A DNA stretch of 64,000 nucleotides from Arthrobacter sp. SLBN-122 (GTDB lineage: Bacteria > Actinomycetota > Actinomycetes > Actinomycetales > Micrococcaceae): NCBI RefSeq assembly GCF_006715165.1, contig NZ_VFMS01000001.1, positions 186,001 through 250,000 on the forward strand, written 5' to 3'. How positions within the stretch are numbered: position 1 is the first letter of the stretch; every line of letters begins with the position of its first letter. Shown in pieces: positions 37,602 to 46,237 of this stretch. The notes beneath the pieces were generated by a model. The model searched no databases and was not told the DNA's origin. It saw nothing but the letters and a program-made list of their open reading frames with translations. Both the position numbers and the translations under genes were made by a program.

Positions 37602-38432
37602 ATGACCGGGCAGACCTGGACTGTTACAGAGCCGCAAACGATGGACATCGACGGCGTGACGTCCCTGAAGCTGGGCATGGTCCGGGGAAGGTTCCAGGTG
37701 GTGACGCACACCGGACCCGGGTTCCGGCTGGAGCTTGCCGAGGTGCACGGCGATCCGGTGGCAGTATCGCTGTACAGCGGCAGGCTGGAAGTGCGGCATC
37801 AGCTGCACGGCGCCCAGGGCTGGTTCAAGAACTTCATGGAGACGGTCAACCACAACAGCGACAATTCCGCTGTCATCACCATCACCGTTCCCCACGGGGT
37901 GGACATCGAGGCAGGCACCGTCAGCGGTGAGGGACTCGTTTCGGGTATCTCCGCCCATATCAGGCTGAACACAGTCTCAGGTTCAGTGGTGGCGGACAGC
38001 ACATCCGGCGAGCTGCAGGTCAGCACCATCAGCGGCAGCGTGGACGTCAGGAACCACCGCGGCGTGCTCACCGCCAAGAGCGTCTCCGGAGCGGTTACCG
38101 CCTCCGGCCACTTCACCAATGTCCGCACCAACACCGTGAGCGGCCACCTCAGCTTCGAATTGCTTGGCTTTACCCGTGACTTCGGCTCCAACTCGGTGTC
38201 CGGGGACCTCACCATCAGGCTGCCGCATGACGTCGGCGCCGACATTGTGGCCAAATCCGCCGGCGGAGCAGTGATCCTTGACGGCCAGCAGTGCCTCCTG
38301 GCCAACGGCAAAGTGGAGACCATTGCCGGACCGGACGGGCAACTGATGCTCGTCCGGACCAATTCGGTGTCGGGCAGGACTTCCATCGTCCATTCTCCCG
38401 AACCCGTTGGCGGCGGGGAAGCGCACGGCTGA
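37602..38432 (+). CDS. DUF4097 family beta-strand repeat protein
   Basis: 276 residues made of repeated beta strands with the pattern xxxVSGxvxxx: IEAGTVSGEGLVSG, LNTVSGSVVADS, VSTISGSVDVRN, AKSVSGAVTASG, TNTVSGHLSFEL, SNSVSGDLTIRL, which suggests a right-handed beta helix (bactofilin/DUF4097 style). No signal peptide or membrane segment. GGAGG lies 7 bases before the ATG. It shares TGATG with the PadR gene, so the pair is co-translated; such DUF4097-PadR pairs occur widely and hint at envelope or stress sensing. Molecular role unknown. Confidence 0.9.
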   Translation: MTGQTWTVTEPQTMDIDGVTSLKLGMVRGRFQVVTHTGPGFRLELAEVHGDPVAVSLYSGRLEVRHQLHGAQGWFKNFMETVNHNSDNSAVITITVPHGVDIEAGTVSGEGLVSGISAHIRLNTVSGSVVADSTSGELQVSTISGSVDVRNHRGVLTAKSVSGAVTASGHFTNVRTNTVSGHLSFELLGFTRDFGSNSVSGDLTIRLPHDVGADIVAKSAGGAVILDGQQCLLANGKVETIAGPDGQLMLVRTNSVSGRTSIVHSPEPVGGGEAHG

Positions 38433-38893
38433 TGCCGCCCGTCTTCGCACACGGTGCGTTGCGCCTCTACCTCCTGGCCCTGCTGGAAAGCGGGCCCAGG
38501 CACGGCTATGAGCTCATCAAGGCGCTCAAGGACAGGTTCGGCGGGACCTACTCCCCCAGCGCCGGCACCATCTACCCCCGCTTGGGCAAGCTCGAGGAAG
38601 ACGGCCTGGTGGCCACCGAGCGGCTCGGGCGGCGCACCAACTACTACATCACCGCAGCCGGCCTTGCCGAACTGGACCGGCGCCGGGAGGATGTGGCCGG
38701 GGTCGAGCATGACATTGCGGTCTCCCTGGAAAGGCTGGATGTGGAACTGATGGTGCAGAAGTTCCGCGACGAGTTGTGCGCAGACCTCCGGCAGCCGGGC
38801 ATACGCCGTCCCATCAGCCCCGGCACACTGGAAACCGTCAGGGCAGCCCTGGACGAGGCCCGGGCTGCCATCCGGAGCACCCTCCAGTCCTAG
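38432..38893 (+). CDS. PadR family transcriptional regulator
   Basis: 153 residues. The winged-helix domain (about 5-85, LRLYLLALLESGPRHGYELIKAL...SAGTIYPRLGKLEEDGLV) is characteristic of PadR; a C-terminal helical region (about 90-150) supports dimerisation. The ATG overlaps the DUF4097 stop. It probably controls its own operon through the palindromes before the first gene. The ligand is unknown. Confidence 0.93.
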   Translation: MPPVFAHGALRLYLLALLESGPRHGYELIKALKDRFGGTYSPSAGTIYPRLGKLEEDGLVATERLGRRTNYYITAAGLAELDRRREDVAGVEHDIAVSLERLDVELMVQKFRDELCADLRQPGIRRPISPGTLETVRAALDEARAAIRSTLQS

Positions 38894-39014
38894 GCATGGC
38901 GCTTCCTGCCGCGCTGCCGCAGGTCATCCGCCCCTTCCCGGTTCGCGGGCCGCCACATCATGTGGGAGACTTGAGGGCAGCTCTTTTTGAGTACCAACAG
39001 TAAGGAGGCCAGCT

Positions 39015-39089
39015 ATGAGCAAGCGTGCACGCAAGCGTCGTGACCGTAAGCGTGGCGGCGCGAACCACGGGAAGCGCCCCAACACCTAG
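39015..39089 (+). CDS. Ribosomal protein bL37 (AURKAIP1/COX24-domain protein)
   Basis: A 24-residue basic peptide beginning MSKRARKRRDRKRGG and ending ANHGKRPNT. AAGGAGG is placed 6-7 bases before the ATG. It corresponds to the tiny 50S protein bL37 known from mycobacterial ribosomes, whose ANHGKRP segment is conserved. Easily missed by gene finders because of its length. It stands alone, between padR and the rsrA terminator. Confidence 0.92.
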   Translation: MSKRARKRRDRKRGGANHGKRPNT

Positions 39090-39114
39090 GCAAATGCCAG
39101 GAACTACGGTTCAG

Positions 39115-39158
39115 GCAAAGGACCCCGCAAGCCAATCGGCTTCCGGGGTCCTTTGCTG
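39115..39158. terminator. Terminator between bL37 and rsrA
   Basis: A long stem, GCAAAGGACCCCG / CGGGGTCCTTTGC, plus the inner pair AAGCC/GGCTT, loop AATC. The CTTTGC side provides a short T-run for the rightward transcript, and the same A-run serves the leftward one, so it probably ends both converging units. Confidence 0.85.
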
Positions 39159-39207
39159 TCTGCGGCCCTGATCCGCTCACGCGGTCCCTGCAAGGGGCGG
39201 CTTATAC

Positions 39208-39468
39208 CTATGCCTCCACTGGACGGATGGCGTGGATCCTGTCCAGGATGGCGTTCTTCAGGTTGTCCGGCGCGGATTCGGTGCAGGAACGCTTGACCAT
39301 GTTGCGGATGACGCACTCCAGGTCATACTGCTCCGTGCACTCAGGGCAGTCATCAAGGTGGTTCTTGATTTCCGTGATGTCCTCGCGGGTCAGTGCCCCG
39401 TCAAGGTATTCGTAGATGCGTTGCATCCGGGTGTCATCGCAATCGCCCAATCCCTGGCAGTCGCTCAT
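39208..39468 (-). CDS. rsrA: Mycothiol system anti-sigma-R factor RsrA
   Basis: 86 residues. The zinc-binding ZAS motif is [13 protein letters not shown] (H-x3-C-x2-C), with an earlier cysteine in SDCQGLGDC and a late one in RSCTESA. RsrA holds SigR inactive until thiol oxidation ejects zinc and forms a disulfide. Its ATG overlaps the sigR stop (ATGA), so both are made in step. Confidence 0.95.
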   Translation of the reverse strand: MSDCQGLGDCDDTRMQRIYEYLDGALTREDITEIKNHLDDCPECTEQYDLECVIRNMVKRSCTESAPDNLKNAILDRIHAIRPVEA

Positions 39469-40238
39469 TTCCTGTTCTCCTGTGCTTTGCTTCCTGCCGC
39501 ATCGGTGGCGTCCGCGGCCGTTTTGAATCCCCGCTCGGCGGCGTATTCCGCGAGCATGTCCCGCAACATTCGCCGGCCGCGGTGGAGCCGGGACATCACA
39601 GTGCCGATGGGCGTATTCATGATGTCTGAGATTTCCTTGTAGGCGAAGCCCTCCACGTCGGCGAAGTAGACCGCCAGCCGGAACTCCTCCGGAATATCCT
39701 GCAGCGCCCGCTTTACGTCCGAATCGGGAAGATGGTCCAGCGCTTCCGCCTCGGCCGAACGCAGTCCGCTCGAGGTGTGTGACTCCGCCCGTGCCAGCTG
39801 CCAGTCCTCAATGCTGTCCGAGTTGGACTGCAACGGCTCGCGCTGCCTCTTCCGGTAGAGGTTGATGTACGTGTTGGTCAGAATCCGGTACAACCAGGCT
39901 TTCAGGTTTGTACCCGGCTTGTACTGGTGGAAGGCCGAAAACGCCTTGGTGTAGGCCTCCTGCACCAGGTCTTCGGCGTCGGACGGGTTCCGCGCCATGC
40001 GCATGGCAGCGGAATACAGCTGGTCGACGTACTGCATGGCGTCCCGCTCAAAACGAAGGCGGCGCTGTTCGTCGCTCTCTTTGGAGACGTCCAGGGTACT
40101 GTCCTCGGTGCCCGCAGCAGCTGTCACCGAATCAGCGCCTGCTTTTCCCGCAGGCACAGGCGCGGAGCCGGCCTTCCCGTTCACTTCGCCGGGGGTAGCC
40201 TCATACATGGCCGCAACGGCCGGATCCAGGGTGTTCAT
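39465..40238 (-). CDS. sigR: RNA polymerase sigma factor SigR/SigH (ECF, thiol-oxidative stress)
   Basis: 257 residues from ATG 40238, which has AAGG upstream. Region 2 ([27 protein letters not shown], about 85-155) and region 4 ([20 protein letters not shown]...[14 protein letters not shown], about 185-240) are clear ECF sigma domains. The coding frame stays open upstream to an ATG at 40403, exactly 55 codons earlier and only about 11 bases from the expected start of transcription of the SigR-type promoter at 40424-40449, so a longer isoform is likely. Regulated by RsrA, directing thioredoxin and mycothiol genes in relatives. Confidence 0.95.
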   Translation of the reverse strand: MNTLDPAVAAMYEATPGEVNGKAGSAPVPAGKAGADSVTAAAGTEDSTLDVSKESDEQRRLRFERDAMQYVDQLYSAAMRMARNPSDAEDLVQEAYTKAFSAFHQYKPGTNLKAWLYRILTNTYINLYRKRQREPLQSNSDSIEDWQLARAESHTSSGLRSAEAEALDHLPDSDVKRALQDIPEEFRLAVYFADVEGFAYKEISDIMNTPIGTVMSRLHRGRRMLRDMLAEYAAERGFKTAADATDAAGSKAQENRK

Positions 40239-40423
40239 TGCCTTCAAGTCTACTGTCAGGCTCCCTGCCCGGGGCATGCCGTACTCCGGCGGCTCCGCGG
40301 CCAGCTTGTCCACTGCCACCGGGCCCGCCTGCCTGGTTCCGTCCAACACCTTCCCCAAGGGCCAACTCCGCTCTGTATCGGGTAAATGATCGTCAGGCCC
40401 CATGTCACGGACCCGTTTGCCAT

Positions 40424-40449
40424 AACCGGCTCCCACGGGCAAATATTCC
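40424..40449 (-). promoter_or_regulatory. SigR-dependent promoter (GGAAT-N18-GTT)
   Basis: On the minus strand GGAAT (40449-40445) is followed by exactly 18 bases and then GTTATG (40426-40421), matching the SigR/SigH consensus. It drives sigR leftward, giving autoregulation. Transcription should start near 40414, within about 11 bases of the in-frame ATG at 40403. It lies in the divergent region with the DoxX gene. Confidence 0.8.
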
Positions 40450-40514
40450 CCAAAAGTGCAAGACTAGGACCGACTCCGCCGCTCGCCGCGGCTCGTCCAT
40501 CCAGGAGGAAATCC

Positions 40515-41063
40515 ATGCCCTTTATCCGCACCCTCGCACGGCCCATGCTTGCCTCCAGTTTCGTTCTTGCCGGACTGGATAAGCTCAGGAACGCCGACGA
40601 CACGGCACAGCAGCTCTCACCGCTGCTGCGCAAGGCCGCAGCAGCGCTCCCGTTCCAGGCGAATGAAAAGACCCTTGCCCGGGTTATCGGCGGCACGCAG
40701 GTGGGTGCCGGTGTCCTGTTCGGCCTTGGCAAGTTCTCCCGGCTCTCGGCCGGCCTGTTGACGGTGATTTCGCTCCTGAACACCTTTGTTGAGTGGCGCA
40801 GTGCGGACATCAGCAGCAAGGAAGGTCGCGAAGGCCGCCGGAACCAGCTGCTCAAGAACCTCTCGCTGAGCGGCGGCGCCCTGCTCGCTTCCGTGGACAC
40901 CGCTGGCAAGCCCGGCCTGGCCTGGCGCGCCGGGCACCTGGCGGCCGATGCCCGCAGGAATGCCTCGCACCTGGCAGCCGATGCCCGCAAAACCACCAGC
41001 AAGAAGCTGAACAAGGCGGACAAGGCCGTGCGCCGCGCCGTCGAACACGCCACGGGAGCATAA
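40515..41063 (+). CDS. DoxX family membrane protein
   Basis: 182 residues. The DoxX domain (about 1-115, RPMLASSFVLAGLDKLRNAD, GGTQVGAGVLFGLGKFSRLSAGLLTV) has about four membrane segments. A charged C-terminal tail (about 135-182) carries a duplicated HLAADAR unit and ends in a Lys/Ala-rich stretch. DoxX-type proteins are linked to thiol and oxidative stress (the SodA-DoxX-SseA complex in mycobacteria), which fits its position opposite sigR. AGGAGG precedes the ATG. Six bases separate it from aroA. Confidence 0.87.
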   Translation: MPFIRTLARPMLASSFVLAGLDKLRNADDTAQQLSPLLRKAAAALPFQANEKTLARVIGGTQVGAGVLFGLGKFSRLSAGLLTVISLLNTFVEWRSADISSKEGREGRRNQLLKNLSLSGGALLASVDTAGKPGLAWRAGHLAADARRNASHLAADARKTTSKKLNKADKAVRRAVEHATGA

Positions 41064-41069
41064 GCACGA

Positions 41070-42452
41070 ATGACCGCAGCAGCTGCCACCCGGGACGGCT
41101 CCGGAACACCTGTCCCCCATTGGGCCGCGCCTTTCGCATACCGGCCCGTTGACGCCACCGTAACGGTGCCCGGATCCAAATCCCTGACCAACAGGTACCT
41201 GGTCCTGGCGGCCCTCGCTGACGGCCCGTCCCGGCTGCGCGCGCCCCTGCACTCGAGGGACTCGGCGCTCATGGTCGACGCACTCCGGCAACTCGGTGCC
41301 GTCATCACCGAAGTGCCCGGGGACGGCGATTTTGGGCCTGACCTGGAGGTGGTGCCGCTGCCGGCGGCAGCGCCCGCCTCCCTGGCCAGGATCGACTGCG
41401 GACTCGCCGGCACTGTCATGCGGTTCGTCCCGCCGCTGGCGGCGCTCCGCAAGGGAGCCAGCGTATTCGACGGCGACCCCCACGCCCGGAAGCGGCCCAT
41501 GGGAACCATCATCGAGGCCCTCAAGGCCCTGGGCGTGGCCGTATCCGCCGAAGACGGCAGCGTGCCGTCGTCGCTCCCCTTCACGGTGGACGGCAGCGGC
41601 GCAGTCCGCGGCGGCCACCTGGTGATCGACGCCAGTGCCTCGTCGCAGTTCGTCTCCGCCCTCCTCCTGGTGGGGGCGCGGTTCGACGAGGGCCTGCACT
41701 TGGAACACGTGGGCAAGCCGGTGCCCAGCCTGGACCACATCAACATGACGGTGGCCGTCCTGCGCGGCGCCGGCGTGTCAGTGGACGATTCCGTCCCCAA
41801 CCACTGGGTTGTGGCGCCGGGTCCCATCCGCGCCTTCGACCAGCGGATCGAACAGGACCTGTCCAACGCCGGGCCCTTCCTTGCGGCGGCCCTTGCCTCG
41901 CAGGGGACAGTCCGGATTCCCAACTGGCCGGCGGAAACCCAGCAGGTGGGAGACCTTTGGCGCGGAATCCTGGCCAGCATGGGCGCCACGGTGACCCTGG
42001 CTGACGGCGTCCTGACAGTCACCGGCGGCCCGGAGATCAAGGGCGGTGACTTCGCTGACACCAGTGAATTGGCTCCGACGGTGGCAGCCCTGTGCGCCCT
42101 GGCCTCCGGACCTTCCCGGCTCAGCGGGATCGCCCACCTGCGGGGGCATGAGACGGACCGGCTCGCGGCCCTGGTGGCGGAGATCAACCGGCTCGGCGGC
42201 GACGCCGAGGAAACCAGCGACGGCCTGGTGATCCGGCCCGCCCCGCTGCATGCCGGCGTCGTGCACAGCTACGCGGACCATCGAATGGCCACGGCGGGTG
42301 CCATCCTGGGACTCGCGGTGGAGGGCGTCCAGGTGGAGGACATCGGCACCACCGCCAAGACCATGCCGGACTTCCCACAGCTGTGGGCCGGCATGCTGGC
42401 CCAGGAAGCGGGGTCCGCAGCCGGACCGGAAGGGCGCGTCAGTGGCGCGTAG
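41070..42452 (+). CDS. aroA: 3-phosphoshikimate 1-carboxyvinyltransferase (EPSP synthase)
   Basis: 460 residues. Signatures: [17 protein letters not shown] (substrate-binding K and S), [30 protein letters not shown], and near the C terminus [11 protein letters not shown] and [14 protein letters not shown]. The enzyme joins PEP to shikimate-3-phosphate in the aromatic amino acid pathway. It ends inside the start of rsgA (11-base overlap). The aroA-rsgA-hisN order next to sigR is common in actinobacteria. Confidence 0.97.
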   Translation: MTAAAATRDGSGTPVPHWAAPFAYRPVDATVTVPGSKSLTNRYLVLAALADGPSRLRAPLHSRDSALMVDALRQLGAVITEVPGDGDFGPDLEVVPLPAAAPASLARIDCGLAGTVMRFVPPLAALRKGASVFDGDPHARKRPMGTIIEALKALGVAVSAEDGSVPSSLPFTVDGSGAVRGGHLVIDASASSQFVSALLLVGARFDEGLHLEHVGKPVPSLDHINMTVAVLRGAGVSVDDSVPNHWVVAPGPIRAFDQRIEQDLSNAGPFLAAALASQGTVRIPNWPAETQQVGDLWRGILASMGATVTLADGVLTVTGGPEIKGGDFADTSELAPTVAALCALASGPSRLSGIAHLRGHETDRLAALVAEINRLGGDAEETSDGLVIRPAPLHAGVVHSYADHRMATAGAILGLAVEGVQVEDIGTTAKTMPDFPQLWAGMLAQEAGSAAGPEGRVSGA

Positions 42453-43557
42453 CACTGGTTCCTGGGACGAATCGGACGTCCGCATCCGTCCCAGCAAGAA
42501 GGGTTCCCGGCCACGCACCAAGGACCGCCCCAGCCATGACGACGCCGTGACCGGACGCATCATCACGGTGGACCGGGGCCGGTACACCGCAGTGGTGGAC
42601 GAGGACTCGGAGAACGAGCGCGTTGTCATTGCCGCGCGCGCCCGGGAACTGCGCCGCTCGCCAGTGGTTGCCGGCGATTTCGTGTCACTGGTGGGGGACG
42701 TGTCCGGAGCACCGGACACGCTGGCCCGGCTGGTGAAGATCCAGGACCGCCACACCCTCCTGCGCCGCAGCGCCGACGACACCGACCCCATTGAACGGGC
42801 GGTGGTGGCCAACGCGGACCAACTGGTGATCGTGGTGGCCGCGGCCAACCCGGAGCCCCGCACGGGATTCATAGACCGCGCACTGGTGGCCGCCTACGAC
42901 GCAGGGATCGAGCCCATCCTGCTGGTCACCAAGGCCGACGTCAAAGACCCTGCGGAACTCCTTTCCAACTACACCCATCTGGACTTCCCGGTCATCATCA
43001 GCCGGACGGCCGATGCGCAGGCATCGGGCATCGACGCCCGGTCCGATGACGGCCTCTCGGCGCGGCTGGACAGCGCGGCGGTGGCTGCCCTCCGTGACCA
43101 CCTGGACGGCAAGGTCACCGTGATGCTCGGGCACTCAGGAGTCGGAAAGTCCACCATGGTGAACGCGCTGACCGGCGCGGAGCGGGCCACCGGCGGAGTG
43201 AACGCCGTGACCGGACGCGGCCGCCACACGTCGTCGTCTGCCCTTGCCTTGCGGCTGGCGGATGCGCCGCCCGGCAGCTGGATCATCGACACCCCCGGCA
43301 TCCGCTCCTTCGGCCTGGCGCACGTGGACCCGGACCGGATCCTGCGTTCCTTCCCGGACCTCTCCCCCGGCATCGAAAACTGCGAACGCGGCTGCAAGCA
43401 CACGGCAGCCGCGGTGGACTGCGGCCTTGACGACTGGGTGGCGGGCGGACACGCAGGCCCCACCGGGGCTGCCCGGCTGGCGTCCCTGCGGCGGCTGCTG
43501 GGTGCGGATCCACGGATGGAAGCACAGGAAACCAAGGAGCTCGGCAGCGTCAACTGA
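42442..43557 (+). CDS. rsgA: Ribosome small subunit-dependent GTPase RsgA
   Basis: 371 residues. An N-terminal OB fold (about 35-100) precedes the circularly permuted GTPase: G4 [10 protein letters not shown], then G1 [14 protein letters not shown], then G3 DTPGIRSFG. The zinc-binding C-terminal part is [16 protein letters not shown]. RsgA assists late 30S maturation. The GTG at 42442 lies within aroA, with GGAAGG about 11 bases upstream; the very basic first 30 residues are normal for the family. Confidence 0.95.
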   Translation: MARSTGSWDESDVRIRPSKKGSRPRTKDRPSHDDAVTGRIITVDRGRYTAVVDEDSENERVVIAARARELRRSPVVAGDFVSLVGDVSGAPDTLARLVKIQDRHTLLRRSADDTDPIERAVVANADQLVIVVAAANPEPRTGFIDRALVAAYDAGIEPILLVTKADVKDPAELLSNYTHLDFPVIISRTADAQASGIDARSDDGLSARLDSAAVAALRDHLDGKVTVMLGHSGVGKSTMVNALTGAERATGGVNAVTGRGRHTSSSALALRLADAPPGSWIIDTPGIRSFGLAHVDPDRILRSFPDLSPGIENCERGCKHTAAAVDCGLDDWVAGGHAGPTGAARLASLRRLLGADPRMEAQETKELGSVN

Positions 43558-43601
43558 CGCGTTCTCCCGGCAGAACCGTTTGCAGACGGTAGTTTGGAAC
43601 C

Positions 43602-44414
43602 ATGATCCAACCCGCTTCGAGCTACAACGATGACCTGCGCCTGGCCCATGTCCTGGCCGACTCCGTGGATGACCAGACGATGAGCCGCTTCAAGGCCCTG
43701 GACCTCCACGTTGAGACCAAGCCGGACCTGACGCCGGTCACCGACGCGGACAAGGCCGCCGAGGAAGCCATCCGCGGCCAGCTCTCCCGTTCCCGCCCCC
43801 GCGACGCCGTCCTGGGCGAGGAGTTCGGGAGCACCGGCCACGGTTCGCGGCGCTGGATCATCGATCCCATTGACGGGACCAAGAACTTTGTCCGCGGCGT
43901 TCCGGTGTGGGCCACGCTGATCGCCCTCGTGGATGAGGGCGAGCCGGTGGTGGGTGTAGTCAGTGCCCCGGCCCTTGGTAAGCGCTGGTGGGCGGCGAAA
44001 GGCATGGGCGCGTACATGGGCAGATCCCTTGCCGCCGCCACCCGGCTCCGCGTCTCCGACGTGTCAAAGCTTTCCGACGCCTCTCTCTCGTACTCCAGCC
44101 TGGGCGGCTGGAAGGAACGCGGAAACCTTGACGAATTCCTTGGCCTGACCGAGGATGTCTGGCGGACCCGGGCCTACGGCGATTTTTGGTCGTACTGCAT
44201 GGTGGCCGAAGGCTCGGTGGACATCGCCTGCGAACCGGAGCTGAACCTCTATGACATGGCCGCCCTGGTGCCGATCGTGGTAGAGGCCGGCGGCCGGTTC
44301 ACGTCCCTGGAAGGCGAGGACGGCCCGTTCGGCGGAAACGCCCTGGCCACGAACTCAATCCTGCACTCGGAGGTCCTGCACCGCCTGAACCCGTACCTGG
44401 ACGATCTGCTGTAA
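43602..44414 (+). CDS. hisN: Histidinol-phosphatase (inositol monophosphatase family)
   Basis: 270 residues. Metal-binding motifs of the IMPase fold: VLGEEFGS (first acidic site), [19 protein letters not shown] (DPIDGT, positions about 85-103), and [23 protein letters not shown] near the end. The combination with aroA-rsgA identifies it as the actinobacterial HisN, which dephosphorylates histidinol phosphate; myo-inositol phosphatase activity is the alternative. A terminator follows. Confidence 0.9.
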   Translation: MIQPASSYNDDLRLAHVLADSVDDQTMSRFKALDLHVETKPDLTPVTDADKAAEEAIRGQLSRSRPRDAVLGEEFGSTGHGSRRWIIDPIDGTKNFVRGVPVWATLIALVDEGEPVVGVVSAPALGKRWWAAKGMGAYMGRSLAAATRLRVSDVSKLSDASLSYSSLGGWKERGNLDEFLGLTEDVWRTRAYGDFWSYCMVAEGSVDIACEPELNLYDMAALVPIVVEAGGRFTSLEGEDGPFGGNALATNSILHSEVLHRLNPYLDDLL

Positions 44415-44446
44415 CTGACGCCCTTTCCGCAAAAAAGCGAATAATG

Positions 44447-44489
44447 CGACGCCGGACACCTTCTTGGGGAGGTGCCCGGCGTCGTTTTT
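44447..44489 (+). terminator. Rho-independent terminator after hisN
   Basis: The stem CGACGCCGG-A-CACCT / AGGTG-C-CCGGCGTCG, with an 8-base loop, is followed by TTTTT (44485-44489). It lies 33 bases past the hisN stop and ends the DoxX-aroA-rsgA-hisN unit. Confidence 0.9.
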
Positions 44490-44565
44490 CGGCTGCACGT
44501 AACAAATGCCTTAACAATTGCCGCGGCTTCAATCCTGGCCGCCCCATGTCCTACGCTTTTAGGCA

Positions 44566-44655
44566 GGTCACGAGTGCCAGCGCAAAACCCCGGTTTGCTG
44601 GCCGGCAACCCTCCATTCGCGGTGGGGTGCCCCGGGTGACGACCAGGCCGGTCCG
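44566..44655 (+). ncRNA. SAM-IV-like riboswitch
   Basis: The segments GGTCACGAGTGCCAGCG, CCGGTTTGCTGGCCGGCAAC, CCTCC, GCGGTGGGGTGCC and CCGGGTGACGACC occur in order, the layout of actinobacterial SAM-IV aptamers. GGTCAC pairs with GTGACGACC to close P1, GCCAGC pairs with GCTGGC in P2, and CCTCC...GGTGGGG makes P3. The 3' boundary is uncertain because the downstream pseudoknot strand was not assigned. It lies about 60 bases before the class V aminotransferase GTG, so high S-adenosylmethionine should reduce expression of that gene. Confidence 0.88.
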
Positions 44656-44717
44656 GAGCGGATGCGGCAAGCGCGGATTCCCCCAATGGCGGAGTCCTGT
44701 CATCAAGTGAGGTCTCT

Positions 44718-46136
44718 GTGACAACTGCCACCGTCTCCCCCCAGCCCGTCATTGCCGAAGCCAACGTCCCCGACGGACGCCACGCCGCAGCCGGCCGGCC
44801 GCTCGCTGCCGTCACCGGCGCCGAAATCCAGGCGCCCCTGATTTCAGGCGGACACGTCCGGTACGCCAACCTCGATTACGGCGCCTCAGCCCCGGCGTTG
44901 TCCGTGGTGTCGGCCTACCTGAACGAGATCCTCCCCTACTACGCGAGCGTCCACCGCGGGGCAGGATACGCATCCCAGATCAGCACCTCCGTGTATGAGA
45001 ACGCCCGCAGCATCGTCAGGGATTTCGTCGGCGGCCGGGCGGACGATTCGGTCATTTTCACGCGCAACACCACAGATTCGCTGAACCTGCTGGCCGGTTG
45101 CCTGCCGGTAACCAATGGCCGGCACGACGGCGAAGTGCTCTACCTGGACATCGAACACCACGCGAACCTCCTGCCGTGGCAGGGCGTCCCGCACCGCAGC
45201 ATCATCGCCGCCGACACCATCACCGGCACCCTGGAGGCCCTTCGGGCCGAACTTGCACAGGGCGGCGTCAGCCTGCTCGCGGTCACCGGCGCCTCCAACG
45301 TCACCGGCGAAATCCTGCCCATCCGGGCCCTGGCCGCGCTGGCCCATGACCACGGCGCACGGATCGTGGTGGACGCCGCCCAGCTCGCTCCCCACCGCCG
45401 CGTGGACATCAGCGCGGACGATGTCGACTACCTCGCCTTCTCCGGCCACAAGCTGTACGCGCCCTTCGGCGCCGGCGTCCTGGTGGGACGCCCGGACTGG
45501 CTGGACGCCGGCGTCCCGCACCTCGCGGGCGGCGGCGCGGTCAAGGAAGCCAGGCTCGACGGCGTCAGCTGGGCCACCGGGCCGGCGCGCCATGAGGGGG
45601 GCTCACCCAACGTCCTGGGAGCCGCCACACTGGCCCGCGCCACCCAGGTGATTGCAGGCTTGGACCAGGAACGCTGGCATGCCCACGAGTCCGCCATCCG
45701 TTCCTTCCTGGTGGAGGGCCTGCTGGGGATCGACGGTGTCACCGTCCACCAGATCTTCAAGGACACCAACCCCGAAACGGACACCATCGGCGTGGTCAAC
45801 TTCTCCGTTGAGGGCTACGACGCCGGACTGGTGGCGGCCTACCTCTCGGCAGAGCATGGGGTGGGACTGCGGGACGGCCGATTCTGCGCCCATCCCCTGC
45901 TCAAGCGCCTGGGCCTGCCGTCCGGTTCCCTCCGCGCCAGCTTCGGTGTCGGTTCACGCCTGGAGGACGCCGAACGCCTGCTCGCCGGCATCCGCGCCCT
46001 GCGGAGCAACGGTCTGGGCTGGGATTACGTGGTGGACGCCGGCCGCTGGGTGCCCGCCAATGACACCCGCACCTACCCGCACTGGGCACCCAACACCCCG
46101 GGCACCGCCGGCGCCGCGCCCTGCATCGACGACTGA
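44718..46136 (+). CDS. Aminotransferase class V / cysteine-desulfurase-like protein
   Basis: 472 residues, fold type I PLP enzyme. The PLP lysine is K245 in FSGHKLYAPFGAG; the substrate-side aspartate is in VVDAAQLAPHRRVD. A cysteine at the SufS-like active site, C390 in LRDGRFCAHPLLKRLGL, favours cysteine or selenocysteine desulfurase-like chemistry. GAGG precedes the GTG. Its SAM riboswitch places it in sulfur amino acid metabolism, and it is not next to sufBCDU, so it is probably not the Fe-S cluster enzyme. The N-terminal 50 residues are extra. The exact substrate is unknown. Confidence 0.85.
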   Translation: MTTATVSPQPVIAEANVPDGRHAAAGRPLAAVTGAEIQAPLISGGHVRYANLDYGASAPALSVVSAYLNEILPYYASVHRGAGYASQISTSVYENARSIVRDFVGGRADDSVIFTRNTTDSLNLLAGCLPVTNGRHDGEVLYLDIEHHANLLPWQGVPHRSIIAADTITGTLEALRAELAQGGVSLLAVTGASNVTGEILPIRALAALAHDHGARIVVDAAQLAPHRRVDISADDVDYLAFSGHKLYAPFGAGVLVGRPDWLDAGVPHLAGGGAVKEARLDGVSWATGPARHEGGSPNVLGAATLARATQVIAGLDQERWHAHESAIRSFLVEGLLGIDGVTVHQIFKDTNPETDTIGVVNFSVEGYDAGLVAAYLSAEHGVGLRDGRFCAHPLLKRLGLPSGSLRASFGVGSRLEDAERLLAGIRALRSNGLGWDYVVDAGRWVPANDTRTYPHWAPNTPGTAGAAPCIDD

Positions 46137-46237
46137 CACCCCACCCAACCCCTGCCGCCTAGGCGATCGATCCGGCGGCCGGGAGGATGCGGTAAATTCG
46201 AAAGGTACCGCAGGATGCCAGGTGAAGGAGGCCACGC

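Noticed and set aside
40306..40345. GGAAC-type second SigR promoter closer to sigR
   Set aside because: GGAAC followed at N18 by GGC, not GTT; the upstream GGAAT-N18-GTT site is an exact match.
40256..42187. 643-codon open frame antisense to DoxX and aroA
   Set aside because: Shadow of aroA; Ser/Arg/Ala-biased composition and no recognisable motif. It also overlaps the SigR promoter.
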